Assembly: GCF_009834875.1 (NCBI RefSeq)
Contig: NZ_WVHT01000007.1
Coordinates: 186,001-250,000, forward strand
Direction: 5' to 3'
DNA: 64,000 nt
From: Hufsiella arboris
Lineage (GTDB): Bacteria; Bacteroidota; Bacteroidia; Sphingobacteriales; Sphingobacteriaceae
Shown here: one piece after another, positions 9,292-17,442 of the stretch
Layout of the letters: each line of letters starts with the position of its first letter
Position numbering within the stretch: position 1 is the stretch's first letter
The notes under the pieces: model-generated
What the model saw: the letters and a program-made list of their open reading frames with translations, nothing else
Told to the model about the DNA's origin: nothing
Databases searched by the model: none
Translations under genes and position numbers: made by a program

Positions 9292-11328
9292 ATGAAAATG
9301 AAAAAAATATTCTGCCTGTTAATAATCACCTTTACATCATTCGGAGCATTTGCGCAGTTTACCGACGATAACATTAATAACACGCTTGTATGGAAAGGAC
9401 CCAATCAGCAAACGAGCATTAAAGCCAGTACGCATCCCGACGGGTCGACGTATTTCACCTATATTTCTTTCGAAAATACACCGATTCCTCCGGCGACAGG
9501 AGCGATGCAGGTACTTTATCTTCAGTGTTTAAGCAAAAACGGTGTTCTGAAATGGCCGGGCAAAGGGTTGGTTATCAGCGACAAGCCTACCGGTTCTGCC
9601 AGTGATGATTACTCGATGGCCGGAACGGACGATGATGGCACGCTGGCGATCTTCAAGGATTTTAGAAAGTTCCGTCCACGCCCCGGGGCGATGGGCTATT
9701 ATTTCAGCGATGTTTATGTATACAAATATGCCGCTGACGGCTCGCCAACGTGGGGCGCAGAAGGTAAAAAGTTAAATACCAGCAGGGGAGGTATTGAATG
9801 TTCGGCTCCGAGGCTGGCGCTTTACCCAGGTAACGTAGCCCTGGCAAACTGGACCGATTATAACGAGGCGAAAAATACCGGGGCCATCCTGGTAAAAAAA
9901 GTGTCAGCTACTGACGGGAAGATTCTGGCGGCTGACTCGATCTTTTCATCCTCTGTCGATACCAATTATGTGATCAATAACTTTAAAACAAACCGGTTCT
10001 CTAACGGCAATTACCTGGCGACTTATATGTTTAAGTCAGGCGGAACGGGCTTTAACTTACCATCGCAGTTTCATGCTATGGGCTATGACGCTAACTTAAA
10101 ACGCTTATGGAAAACGCCGATTTTTACAGGTAAAGGGATTAGTATAGGCGGAGATTATATGACAGTGGCCGATGACAAGGGTGGAGTTTATATTCTTTTC
10201 GGGTACCTTTCACCTGTTCTGCAAAAACCAAGTATTCGTGTGCAGCATATCCGGAGTGACGGCAAGTTGAGTTATAAGAAAGATCTGTCTATTTCGACGG
10301 ATACCTTACACCGGCAATTCGGTACCCCGGTGGCTTATTATAATAAAGAAAAGTCGTGCTTATCGGTATATTACGCGTCAGTGGACCTTGCTTATAAAAA
10401 TGAAATGATCGAATTCCAGGAGTTTAACGATCGCGGATACCTCAGAGCAGATACAGGGAAGGTTTTGATAAATGCACCTGCTAATGCATCTATTCTACCG
10501 ACTAAGGCAATCCCGCAACCAGGTGGCCAAACGATTTTGTTTTACCAGGATAACCAAACCAATACCAAAATCAAAGCTATACGTTACACCAATGAGAAAA
10601 AACCTATTTATGAAAAGCTCATTTCCAACTATCATCCTGACCTCGGTAAAACCAGTTTAAAAGGTTCTATCAACGTGGGTGATCCGGTAAACAACCAGGT
10701 CGTAGCTGTCTGGAGCGATACAAGGGTCGGAGCGATTTATTCCGGAGATATCTATGCACAAAACATGCTGCTGGATGGCCGGCTCGGAAACCAGGGGGTG
10801 CTCGACGTAAGTCCCACTAAGTTGACGATGACCGTCGGCGATACTATTACACTCAAAAGCCTCGTGCAGCCGCTGAATTTAGGCCTTCATGCGGTTTATA
10901 AATCAGACTACCCGGGACTGGTTAGCGTTGATCAGTATGGAAATGTGAAAGCTCAGGCTTATGGAAACGCCGTAATAACAGTTACGGCCTTCGAAGGAGC
11001 TCAATCTATTCAAATACCGGTACAAGTGCTTGACACGCCGCACGATAAAAATTCCTTACAAGTTTTTACGGCGTTCTCACCGAATAACGACGGCGCGAAT
11101 GATGTTTTCTATATCCAGAATATCGAAAAGTTTGGCGGTAACCACCTGACTGTGTTTGACGCGTCGGGCCGGAAGCATTATGAGGCAACAGACTATAACA
11201 ACACCTGGGATGCGACGGCAAGTACCGGGCCGTATAAAGGAAGCAAAATACCACAAGGAACTTACTATTATGTATTGGAACTGTCTAACGGAAATTCTCG
11301 AAAAGGATTTGTGGTAATTAAATATTAA
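9292..11328 (+). CDS. T9SS type-B substrate with BIG_2-like Ig domain and gliding-motility (CHU_C) C-terminus
   Basis: Secreted cell-surface protein of 678 residues. It has a cleavable signal (FGAFAQ, ending at residue 22), a long region of beta strands that looks like a repeated-blade fold (about 25-500), a bacterial Ig-like BIG_2-type domain (about 505-582, VSPTKLTMTVGDTITL then VSVDQYGNVKAQAYGNAVITV), and a CHU_C domain (about 588-678; AFSPNNDGANDVF, then PQGTYYYVLELSNG). The CHU_C domain is the T9SS type-B sorting signal. The upstream PorP/SprF gene is the likely helper. A strong terminator follows, so this gene ends a transcription unit. Ligand or enzymatic role is not evident. Confidence 0.92.
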   Translation: MKMKKIFCLLIITFTSFGAFAQFTDDNINNTLVWKGPNQQTSIKASTHPDGSTYFTYISFENTPIPPATGAMQVLYLQCLSKNGVLKWPGKGLVISDKPTGSASDDYSMAGTDDDGTLAIFKDFRKFRPRPGAMGYYFSDVYVYKYAADGSPTWGAEGKKLNTSRGGIECSAPRLALYPGNVALANWTDYNEAKNTGAILVKKVSATDGKILAADSIFSSSVDTNYVINNFKTNRFSNGNYLATYMFKSGGTGFNLPSQFHAMGYDANLKRLWKTPIFTGKGISIGGDYMTVADDKGGVYILFGYLSPVLQKPSIRVQHIRSDGKLSYKKDLSISTDTLHRQFGTPVAYYNKEKSCLSVYYASVDLAYKNEMIEFQEFNDRGYLRADTGKVLINAPANASILPTKAIPQPGGQTILFYQDNQTNTKIKAIRYTNEKKPIYEKLISNYHPDLGKTSLKGSINVGDPVNNQVVAVWSDTRVGAIYSGDIYAQNMLLDGRLGNQGVLDVSPTKLTMTVGDTITLKSLVQPLNLGLHAVYKSDYPGLVSVDQYGNVKAQAYGNAVITVTAFEGAQSIQIPVQVLDTPHDKNSLQVFTAFSPNNDGANDVFYIQNIEKFGGNHLTVFDASGRKHYEATDYNNTWDATASTGPYKGSKIPQGTYYYVLELSNGNSRKGFVVIKY

Positions 11329-11334
11329 CAGTGC

Positions 11335-11367
11335 AAGTCGGAGTAACGGTCATTACTCCGACTTTTT
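11335..11367 (+). terminator. Rho-independent terminator
   Basis: A 12-bp perfect stem (11335-11346 with 11353-11364, AAGTCGGAGTAA/TTACTCCGACTT), a 6-nt loop and a run of T. It closes the PorP/CHU_C unit 7 bp after its stop codon and separates it from the Ig-repeat gene. Confidence 0.93.
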
Positions 11368-11403
11368 GATAATATAAAACCTTAACAACTTAAATTTTAA
11401 ACA

Positions 11404-14400
11404 ATGAGGAAAATTTACTACTTAACGTTCCTTCTGCTTGGTATGGTACTTACGGGGGTTCCTTGGCAACCCTGTTATGCAGTAGAAAAAAATGCAGGAA
11501 AAACAGAAACCAATCGTGCCGCGGATTCGCCGCCAGTAATTACTGCCGATCTACCTTCCAGTCAAACTAATGCAGAGGGCTCAACTTTAATCATAAACGT
11601 CGTTGCATCTGGAAATAATTTGTCGTACCAATGGCAGATTTCCAAAGACGGGGGAACTACTTTTTCTGATATTCCTGGTTTTAATATCAATTCAGTAACC
11701 AAATTTGGATTATCTGCTGCTGACCAGGGAATATGGCGTTGCGTTGTGACTAACAGCGCTGGTATAGCAGTATCAAATGAGCTCAATCTTACTGTTACTC
11801 CTGCAACAGTTACACCAACAATCACAACACAGCCGACATCACAGGCGCTGATCGTTGGTGCAAAACTAACATTAACTGCAAGGTGGGCCTCTGCATCGCG
11901 CGTATCAGAGGTCCAGTGGTATAAGGACGGAACTGCTATAGCCGGCGCAAATGTACTTAGTTCAAATTCAGCGACATTTACAATCAATAACGTAGTTTTA
12001 GGTGACGCTGGAACTTACTATTGTGTTGTTGCTAACAGCTATTCGAAGGCTGCCTCAGACAAAGTACAGTCTTCAGATGCAGTGATAAGTGTCAGCTCCT
12101 CCGCAACCGCGCCTACTGTTTCTCCTGCTACGGATCCGGCAGCGAGAACTACGGCGGAGGGTGGCCCGATCTCTTTGGGGCCGGTTACTACCGTGGGAGG
12201 AATTAGTTTTCAATGGCAGAAATCAACCGACGGAACAACCAATTGGGCGGACATACCAGGCGCAACAACCAGTACTTACTCAAAGCCAAGTGCCGTATAC
12301 GGAGTAGATGACGGCTATTATCGCTGTATTGTGACAGGCACAACGCCGCCGCCGGCTATATCCGGCAGATACCAACTTACTGTATCAATTTCAAAGCCAA
12401 CATTTACCACGCCACCACAAGCTCAGACCTTAGCGGTTGGAGATCCTTTAAAACTCAATGCAGTCGCTACAGGAACGGCTGCTGGAGGCACTATATCATA
12501 TCAGTGGAGAAAGGGAGGCGTTGACATTGCAAGTGCCACCGGGCAAACTTATTCGATAGCAAGCGTTGTAATAGCGGATGCAGGAAGTTATACATGCATA
12601 GCCACAAACAGTGCAGGAAGTACAGCATCGGGAGCAGTCAATATAACCGTTAACGCAACTGCGACATTACCAGTTATAACTACTCAGCCTAAAAATCAGA
12701 CAAGGATTGAAAATCAGTTGATTTCTCTATCAGTAACGGCTTCCGGCAACAACCTGAGCTATCAATGGCAAAAGGATGGAAGTAACATTTCTGGTGCAAC
12801 CACTGCGACCTATGCCAAAACGGCCACATTAGCTGACGCTGGTAATTACACATGTGGTGTATCAAATAGCGCAGGAATTGTAACCTCAGCTACTGCAACG
12901 GTAACGATTAATATCGCACCGCCTGTAATTACAACTAATTTAAAAGATAAGGTTATCCCTGAAGGAAGTAATGCAAAGCTCGAAATTTATGCATCAGGAT
13001 CAAATCTCACTTATCAATGGAAGAAAAATGGAATAGATATCGCCGGTGCCAGCGGTCCTAATTATAACATATATCCAATTTTAGATGCTTCAACTGCGGA
13101 CGCCGGAACTTACACCTGTGTGGTGTCAAACGGTGGCGGAAGCGTAACAACGGCACCCGGTGTAGTAACTATCAGCCAGGCGCTTCCTGGTATCACTACT
13201 CAGCCTCAAAATCAAACAATAGTTGAAAATGGAACACTGACGTTAAATGTTGTAGCTACCGGCTTAGGTTTATCTTATCAATGGCGGAAAGATGGCGCAG
13301 ACATTTCCGGCGCTAATGCTGCCAATTATACTAAAAGCAATATAACGCCAACAGATGCGGGTGCCTATCTTTGTATCGTCACGAACACTGCAGGAAGCGT
13401 CTCATCTGGTTCTGCTACAATAGCTGTTACACTAACTACTCCTGTTATCACAACACAACCGCAAAGCCAAACAGTAAACGAGAAAGGAAACCTTAATTTA
13501 TCCGTTACCTCAACAGGCAGCAATTTAACGTATCAGTGGAAGAAGGACACCCAGGACATTTCTGGAGCAACCGCAGCAACTTTTACAAAGAATAACGTTG
13601 AAAAAAATGATGCCGGAAACTATTCTTGCACAATTTCCAATAGTGCAGGCAGCGTTACGTCTGACGTAGCGAAGATTACCATCAGCCTTGGTGCGCCGGT
13701 TATTACCGCTCACCCGCAAAATCAGTTCGTACTTGAACATACTGCATTAACGGTTTCAATAACTGCCGCTGGAACGGATCTATCCTACCAATGGAAGAAA
13801 GATGGTCAGGATATCGCCGGCGCAGTCTCTTCAACTTATACAAATACGAACGCCGCCATGACGGATGCAGGGAACTACACTGTTGTGGTTTCGAATGCTA
13901 CCGGCTCTGTCACTTCCAATGCGGCTGCTATAACGGTAGCTACTTCAGATGTAATGCCTGTCGTCACCGTTGATCCTCTTGATGTGTCTGTAACGGAAAA
14001 CGGTAATATTACTCTTTCAATATCAGCAACCGGAACCAACCTTAAATACCAGTGGCAGAAAGATGGAGGTGATATTGCCGGGGCGAACACCTCAACCTAT
14101 ACAAAGTCAAAAATTGTAACAGCCGATGCAGGAAAATATTTATGCGTTGTATCAAATGGAAAAGGTTTAGTCAGTTCAGGTCAGGCTATTGTAACCGTTA
14201 ATTTGGCAAAACCGATAATTACCAGCCAACCAACAGATCAAACAGTTATTGAAAAAACTCCGTTGACGCTAAGTGTTGCTGCAACCGGAACCGCAGTTAA
14301 ATATCAATGGAAAAAGAACGGCATTGATATCGCTGGCGCAACTGCGACAACCTATACAAATCCATCTCCGGTAATGAACACAGACAATGGTGACTATACC

Positions 14401-14988
14401 TGTCTTGTGTATAATACGGGCGGCAATGTGTTGTCAAATATCGCTAAAGTGGTTATTTCAACGTCGGATATCGCTCCAAAGATCACTACGCAGCCGAAGG
14501 ACATAACCGTTACAGAAAATGATTCATTAGCCTTAACGATTGCCGCTACAGGTACTCCTTTGAATTATCAGTGGAAAAAAGGTGATAAAGATATTGCAGG
14601 CGCTACAGCTGCTATTTACAAAATCAAGAAGGCAGCTCTGGCAGATTCGGGGGCTTACAAATGTGTAATCTCAAATCTCGCCGGGACAGTTACCTCGGTC
14701 GCTGTTATCGTCGCAGTTAATAAAGCGGAAGTATTGTACATCCCGCTTTTCGACGGGTTGGCCGACGAGTATCAGCAAAAAGCTACAGATAAAGTCGAGC
14801 TGAAAGCAAAAGGCCCGGGCAGTGAATTGCTAATCAACTGGTTTATTGACGGGACTGCCGTGACAGCCGTAGAAAACAAATTTTATTTAGAGTTATCAAT
14901 CGCCGCGGGTAACCACACTGTTAAGGCTGAAACAGCCGACGGCAAATTCAATATTGAGAAACCAGTGATAATTAAAAAGACAAATTAA
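11404..14988 (+). CDS. Secreted protein with 12 tandem immunoglobulin-like domains
   Basis: Large exported protein (1194 residues) with an N-terminal signal (about residues 1-27) and 12 Ig-like domains of about 85-95 residues, recognisable by the C-strand motif YQW.KDG and the F-strand motif DAG.Y.C.VSN.AG. The F-strand Cys is kept in 11 domains and replaced in the ninth (NYTVVVSN), while the B-strand position lacks Cys in all 12, so the canonical Ig disulfide cannot form. The last about 80 residues form a different domain (ITW-type strand LLINWFIDG, then GNHTVKAET) resembling penicillin-binding-protein C-terminal modules. No CHU_C or other T9SS tail is obvious. It has its own transcription start region after a terminator and is followed 22 bp later by a lipoprotein gene. 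Adhesion or scaffold role is inferred. Confidence 0.9.
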   Translation: MRKIYYLTFLLLGMVLTGVPWQPCYAVEKNAGKTETNRAADSPPVITADLPSSQTNAEGSTLIINVVASGNNLSYQWQISKDGGTTFSDIPGFNINSVTKFGLSAADQGIWRCVVTNSAGIAVSNELNLTVTPATVTPTITTQPTSQALIVGAKLTLTARWASASRVSEVQWYKDGTAIAGANVLSSNSATFTINNVVLGDAGTYYCVVANSYSKAASDKVQSSDAVISVSSSATAPTVSPATDPAARTTAEGGPISLGPVTTVGGISFQWQKSTDGTTNWADIPGATTSTYSKPSAVYGVDDGYYRCIVTGTTPPPAISGRYQLTVSISKPTFTTPPQAQTLAVGDPLKLNAVATGTAAGGTISYQWRKGGVDIASATGQTYSIASVVIADAGSYTCIATNSAGSTASGAVNITVNATATLPVITTQPKNQTRIENQLISLSVTASGNNLSYQWQKDGSNISGATTATYAKTATLADAGNYTCGVSNSAGIVTSATATVTINIAPPVITTNLKDKVIPEGSNAKLEIYASGSNLTYQWKKNGIDIAGASGPNYNIYPILDASTADAGTYTCVVSNGGGSVTTAPGVVTISQALPGITTQPQNQTIVENGTLTLNVVATGLGLSYQWRKDGADISGANAANYTKSNITPTDAGAYLCIVTNTAGSVSSGSATIAVTLTTPVITTQPQSQTVNEKGNLNLSVTSTGSNLTYQWKKDTQDISGATAATFTKNNVEKNDAGNYSCTISNSAGSVTSDVAKITISLGAPVITAHPQNQFVLEHTALTVSITAAGTDLSYQWKKDGQDIAGAVSSTYTNTNAAMTDAGNYTVVVSNATGSVTSNAAAITVATSDVMPVVTVDPLDVSVTENGNITLSISATGTNLKYQWQKDGGDIAGANTSTYTKSKIVTADAGKYLCVVSNGKGLVSSGQAIVTVNLAKPIITSQPTDQTVIEKTPLTLSVAATGTAVKYQWKKNGIDIAGATATTYTNPSPVMNTDNGDYTCLVYNTGGNVLSNIAKVVISTSDIAPKITTQPKDITVTENDSLALTIAATGTPLNYQWKKGDKDIAGATAAIYKIKKAALADSGAYKCVISNLAGTVTSVAVIVAVNKAEVLYIPLFDGLADEYQQKATDKVELKAKGPGSELLINWFIDGTAVTAVENKFYLELSIAAGNHTVKAETADGKFNIEKPVIIKKTN

Positions 14989-15010
14989 TCTAACCTTAAA
15001 CAAAGTTCAG

Positions 15011-15478
15011 ATGAAATCAAAAAATATCAACAGATCGCTGGCGTGGCTTTTCGCCGCTGGTTCTTTATTGGCGTCATGTCGCAAGGATATGCCGGAGCAG
15101 CCCAAAGCTGATCCTTACTCGACAGTTAAAGCCGACGCAACCCTGCGATTCGAAGGGGGCTCAAACGGAAGCGTAAAAAATGGTTTAAGCAACCAGGTCA
15201 TTTACCACGATAAGGGCGCACTTTTCGGTAGCAGCAAGCAAAAATTCGGATGGTCGACGCCTGATGGAAAGTCATTTTTCTTTTTAGAGTTTGAAGGTGA
15301 TCCTGCTGTAGCCGGCGCTAAAACCGGTGCCACGATATACAGCAGGTTAAGCGGCGCCGAACCAGCACGCGTCAATTGTGCGAAAGCAGAAGTGATCAAA
15401 GTAGCTGACGGAAAAGCCTGGATACTTTATCAACAGGCGGCGGATAAAGCTGAAGGATATATCGTACAGAAATTATAA
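15011..15478 (+). CDS. Small lipoprotein of unknown function
   Basis: A 155-residue lipoprotein: signal peptide ending in a lipobox (LLASC, Cys at about residue 23), then a charged linker and a compact beta-rich domain (DATLRFEGG to the end). I do not recognise the family. It lies 22 bp after the Ig-repeat gene and ahead of a strong terminator, so the two are probably one transcript; it might help hold or process the Ig protein at the outer membrane, which is inference from adjacency. Confidence 0.8.
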   Translation: MKSKNINRSLAWLFAAGSLLASCRKDMPEQPKADPYSTVKADATLRFEGGSNGSVKNGLSNQVIYHDKGALFGSSKQKFGWSTPDGKSFFFLEFEGDPAVAGAKTGATIYSRLSGAEPARVNCAKAEVIKVADGKAWILYQQAADKAEGYIVQKL

Positions 15479-15573
15479 CGGCAACAGCGAATTGGGTTAA
15501 GTGACCTTCTGTTGCTCATGTCTTCAAAATATAAATCATTGCCCCTCTGATTTATACCTAAACCCAATCACCA

Positions 15574-15605
15574 AGGCCTCACCGAAAGGAGAGGCCTCGT
15601 TTTTT
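15574..15605 (+). terminator. Rho-independent terminator
   Basis: A 7-bp GC-rich stem AGGCCTC/GAGGCCT (15574-15580 and 15591-15597) with a 10-nt loop that can form a further CC/GG pair, followed by CG and a T tract (15600-15605). It ends the Ig protein-lipoprotein unit, 95 bp after the last stop. Confidence 0.9.
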
Positions 15606-15627
15606 ACAAGCCAAATTAATAAATAAA

Positions 15628-15659
15628 TTTGCGCAACTAATCGGTTGCTGGTATATTTG
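15628..15659 (+). promoter_or_regulatory. Bacteroidota promoter of the ArsR-SRPBCC operon
   Basis: A -33 element TTTG (15628-15631) and a perfect -7 element TATATTTG (15652-15659; consensus TAnnTTTG) are separated by 20 bp. The predicted transcription start is near 15665, giving a very short leader before the ATG at 15679. Confidence 0.8.
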
Positions 15660-15674
15660 CAACTGATTAGTTGC
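15633..15674. promoter_or_regulatory. Twin palindromic operator of the ArsR-type repressor
   Basis: Two 16-bp near-palindromes: GCAACTAATCGGTTGC (15633-15648) and GCAACTGATTAGTTGC (15659-15674). Each differs from the reverse complement of the other at one base. The first fills the spacer between the -33 and -7 elements; the second begins at the last base of the -7 element and covers the predicted transcription start. Centre-to-centre distance is 26 bp. The position predicts autorepression by the adjacent ArsR protein. Confidence 0.82.
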
Positions 15675-15678
15675 TAAA

Positions 15679-15999
15679 ATGAAAAGAGATATATTTCAGG
15701 CGATTGCCGATCCAACGCGAAGAGCGATCTTATTACTAATTGCGGCCCAGGCTATGACGCCGAATGCATTAGCCGAACAGTTTCATTCCACCAGGCAGGC
15801 TGTCTCCAAACACATCAAAGTTTTAACCGATAGCGAATTGCTGAAGCAGGAAAAGGTGGGGAGAGAAATCTACTATCACCTCAATGCCGAAAAGATCGGT
15901 GAGATAGACAAATGGCTGCAGCAATTTAAAGCTCTTTTCGAAAAACGATTTAACCAGCTCGACGAAGTATTACATAACCTAAAAACAAACGAAAAATGA
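15679..15999 (+). CDS. ArsR-family winged-helix repressor (SdpR-like autorepressor type)
   Basis: A 106-residue DNA-binding repressor. The protein opens MKRDIFQAIADPTRRAIL, the hallmark of the ArsR subfamily that pairs with SRPBCC/AHSA1 proteins, and has an HTH around residues 35-60 (ALAEQFHSTRQAVSKHIKVL). The metal-binding CxC of classical ArsR is absent, so metal sensing is unlikely. The stop overlaps the next start by 4 bp (ATGA), implying translational coupling with the SRPBCC gene. Its promoter contains two palindromes (15633-15674) that it probably binds. Confidence 0.93.
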   Translation: MKRDIFQAIADPTRRAILLLIAAQAMTPNALAEQFHSTRQAVSKHIKVLTDSELLKQEKVGREIYYHLNAEKIGEIDKWLQQFKALFEKRFNQLDEVLHNLKTNEK

Positions 16000-16490
16000 A
16001 AAACACCCTTTTAATGAACTTTTCCATCGACAAGGAAAACAACACAGTTAAGGTCGAAAGAGAATTTGCTGCACCGCTGCAGAAAGTTTGGGCGGCATGG
16101 ACGGAAAGTGAGATCCTCGACCAATGGTGGGCGCCAAAGCCGTACAAGGCCAAAACGAAATCAATGGATTTCAGGGAAGGCGGCCGCTGGCTTTATGCAA
16201 TGGTTGCCCCGGATGGTGTAGAGCATTGGTGCCGCGCCGACTATCAATCAATTGATCAATTGAAAAGCTATTCGTTAAAGGATGCTTTTTGCGATGAAAA
16301 CGGTACGATCAATAATGAGTTTCCACGGTCGTTCTGGACAAACACATTTAATGACAAACCGGAATCGACGCTTGTAATTATTGAAATAAAGCACGAGAAG
16401 CTTTCAGACCTTGAGAAGATCTTGGAAATGGGCTTCAAGGAAGGATTTACCGCAGGTTTGGAAAATCTTGATGAATATTTAAAAGCCTGA
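15996..16490 (+). CDS. SRPBCC / AHSA1-like domain protein
   Basis: A 164-residue START/AHSA1-type hydrophobic-cavity protein. The motif VEREFAAPLQKVWAAWTESEILDQWWAPK is typical for the N-terminal helix-grip strand and helix, and the tail GFKEGFTAGLENLDEYL is typical for the C-terminal helix. It is coupled to the ArsR gene by a 4-bp overlap, a widely seen pair in which the repressor may respond to conditions linked to the AHSA1 protein. Ligand unknown. A terminator follows 21 bp after the stop. Confidence 0.92.
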   Translation: MKNTLLMNFSIDKENNTVKVEREFAAPLQKVWAAWTESEILDQWWAPKPYKAKTKSMDFREGGRWLYAMVAPDGVEHWCRADYQSIDQLKSYSLKDAFCDENGTINNEFPRSFWTNTFNDKPESTLVIIEIKHEKLSDLEKILEMGFKEGFTAGLENLDEYLKA

Positions 16491-16511
16491 TTTCAAATAT
16501 AACCATCATAA

Positions 16512-16551
16512 AAACGCTCAGCCGCCTGATTTTACCGGTGGTTGAGCGTTT
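16512..16551 (+). terminator. Terminator hairpin after the SRPBCC gene
   Basis: AAACGCTCA (16512-16520) pairs with TGAGCGTTT (16543-16551), extended inward by six further pairs including G-T wobbles, with a T-rich but interrupted tail. It is placed 21 bp after the stop codon. Confidence 0.8.
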
Positions 16552-16615
16552 CTATTTATTGGAAATTCAGCAATAAATTCTCAAGCTGCTCCTGCTTAGA
16601 TCAAAAGGAAAAATA

Positions 16616-16661
16616 TAAATTTGAATTTCTAACATCAAAGCTTCATTTAACGATAAATGAA
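16616..16661 (+). promoter_or_regulatory. -7 element and inverted repeat over the AraC-gene start codon
   Basis: TAAATTTG (16616-16623) matches the TAnnTTTG -7 element; no clear -33 is seen. Downstream, TTCATTTA (16642-16649) and TAAATGAA (16654-16661) form a perfect inverted repeat with a 4-nt spacer, and the second arm contains the ATG at 16657. It could act as an operator, or fold in RNA and hide the start codon. Confidence 0.55.
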
Positions 16662-17415
16662 CGACAGCGACATCACCTATAAAATAACTGCGCCGGAACG
16701 TTCGCTTTCGGATTTTGTGGATAGTTTATGGATGTTGGAAAACCATTCAGATATTGCAAAAGATCTCGTTGTTGTGCCTGACGGACGGATTGATCTGTTC
16801 TTTTCTTTTTCGGACACAAAGCCTTTTCATGCTATGTTGATGGGACTGGAGAGCGAGCCAACCCAGACAACCTTATCTCCCAAAACAGTGATATACGCAG
16901 TAAGCTTCAAACTGCCGGCTATTGAATACATCTTCAATATAAGTATATCGGATATAGTTAACGGAACGCAGTTATTACCTGGCGGTTTTTGGGGAATTGA
17001 GAAAAGCGACCTCATTAAATTTGAAGGCTTTTGCCAAAAGGTATCCGATAAGATTAAAGAGAATTTGCATTTCACTACAGACCTAAGGAAACAGAAATTA
17101 TTTCAACTTATCTATTCATCAAAGGGCGCGCTAAGCGTGGAAGAATTGTCAGAGCAGGTGCATTGGAGCAGCCGCCAGATAAACCGTTATTTTAAAAGCA
17201 GGTTTGGCATGCCGCTTAAGACATATTGTAATATTTTGCGTTTCCGGGCATCGTTCCATCATATTGCTGAAGGCAAACTTTTTCCGGAACATAACTTCGC
17301 CGACCAGGCGCATTTTATCAAAGAGATAAAAAGGCTTTCAGGAGTAAAGCCAAAGGATCTCTACAAAAATAAAAACGACCGATTTCTACAATTATCAGCC
17401 CTAACGAAGAAATAG
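16657..17415 (+). CDS. AraC-family transcriptional regulator with DUF6597-like N-terminal domain
   Basis: A 252-residue regulator. The N-terminal half (YKITAPERSLSDFVDSLWMLEN, then VVVPDGRIDLFFSF) matches the DUF6597-type sensor domain seen in many Bacteroidota AraC proteins; the C-terminal third has the AraC double HTH (SVEELSEQVHWSSRQINRYFKSRFGM, ending with the FADQAHFIKEIKRLSGVKPKDLY signature). A Tet(X)-like monooxygenase starts 27 bp downstream on the same strand, so the regulator may control it and itself. The signal recognised is unknown. Confidence 0.9.
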   Translation: MNDSDITYKITAPERSLSDFVDSLWMLENHSDIAKDLVVVPDGRIDLFFSFSDTKPFHAMLMGLESEPTQTTLSPKTVIYAVSFKLPAIEYIFNISISDIVNGTQLLPGGFWGIEKSDLIKFEGFCQKVSDKIKENLHFTTDLRKQKLFQLIYSSKGALSVEELSEQVHWSSRQINRYFKSRFGMPLKTYCNILRFRASFHHIAEGKLFPEHNFADQAHFIKEIKRLSGVKPKDLYKNKNDRFLQLSALTKK

Positions 17416-17442
17416 TTTTGTATAAAGAAAACTATTTAAAGG

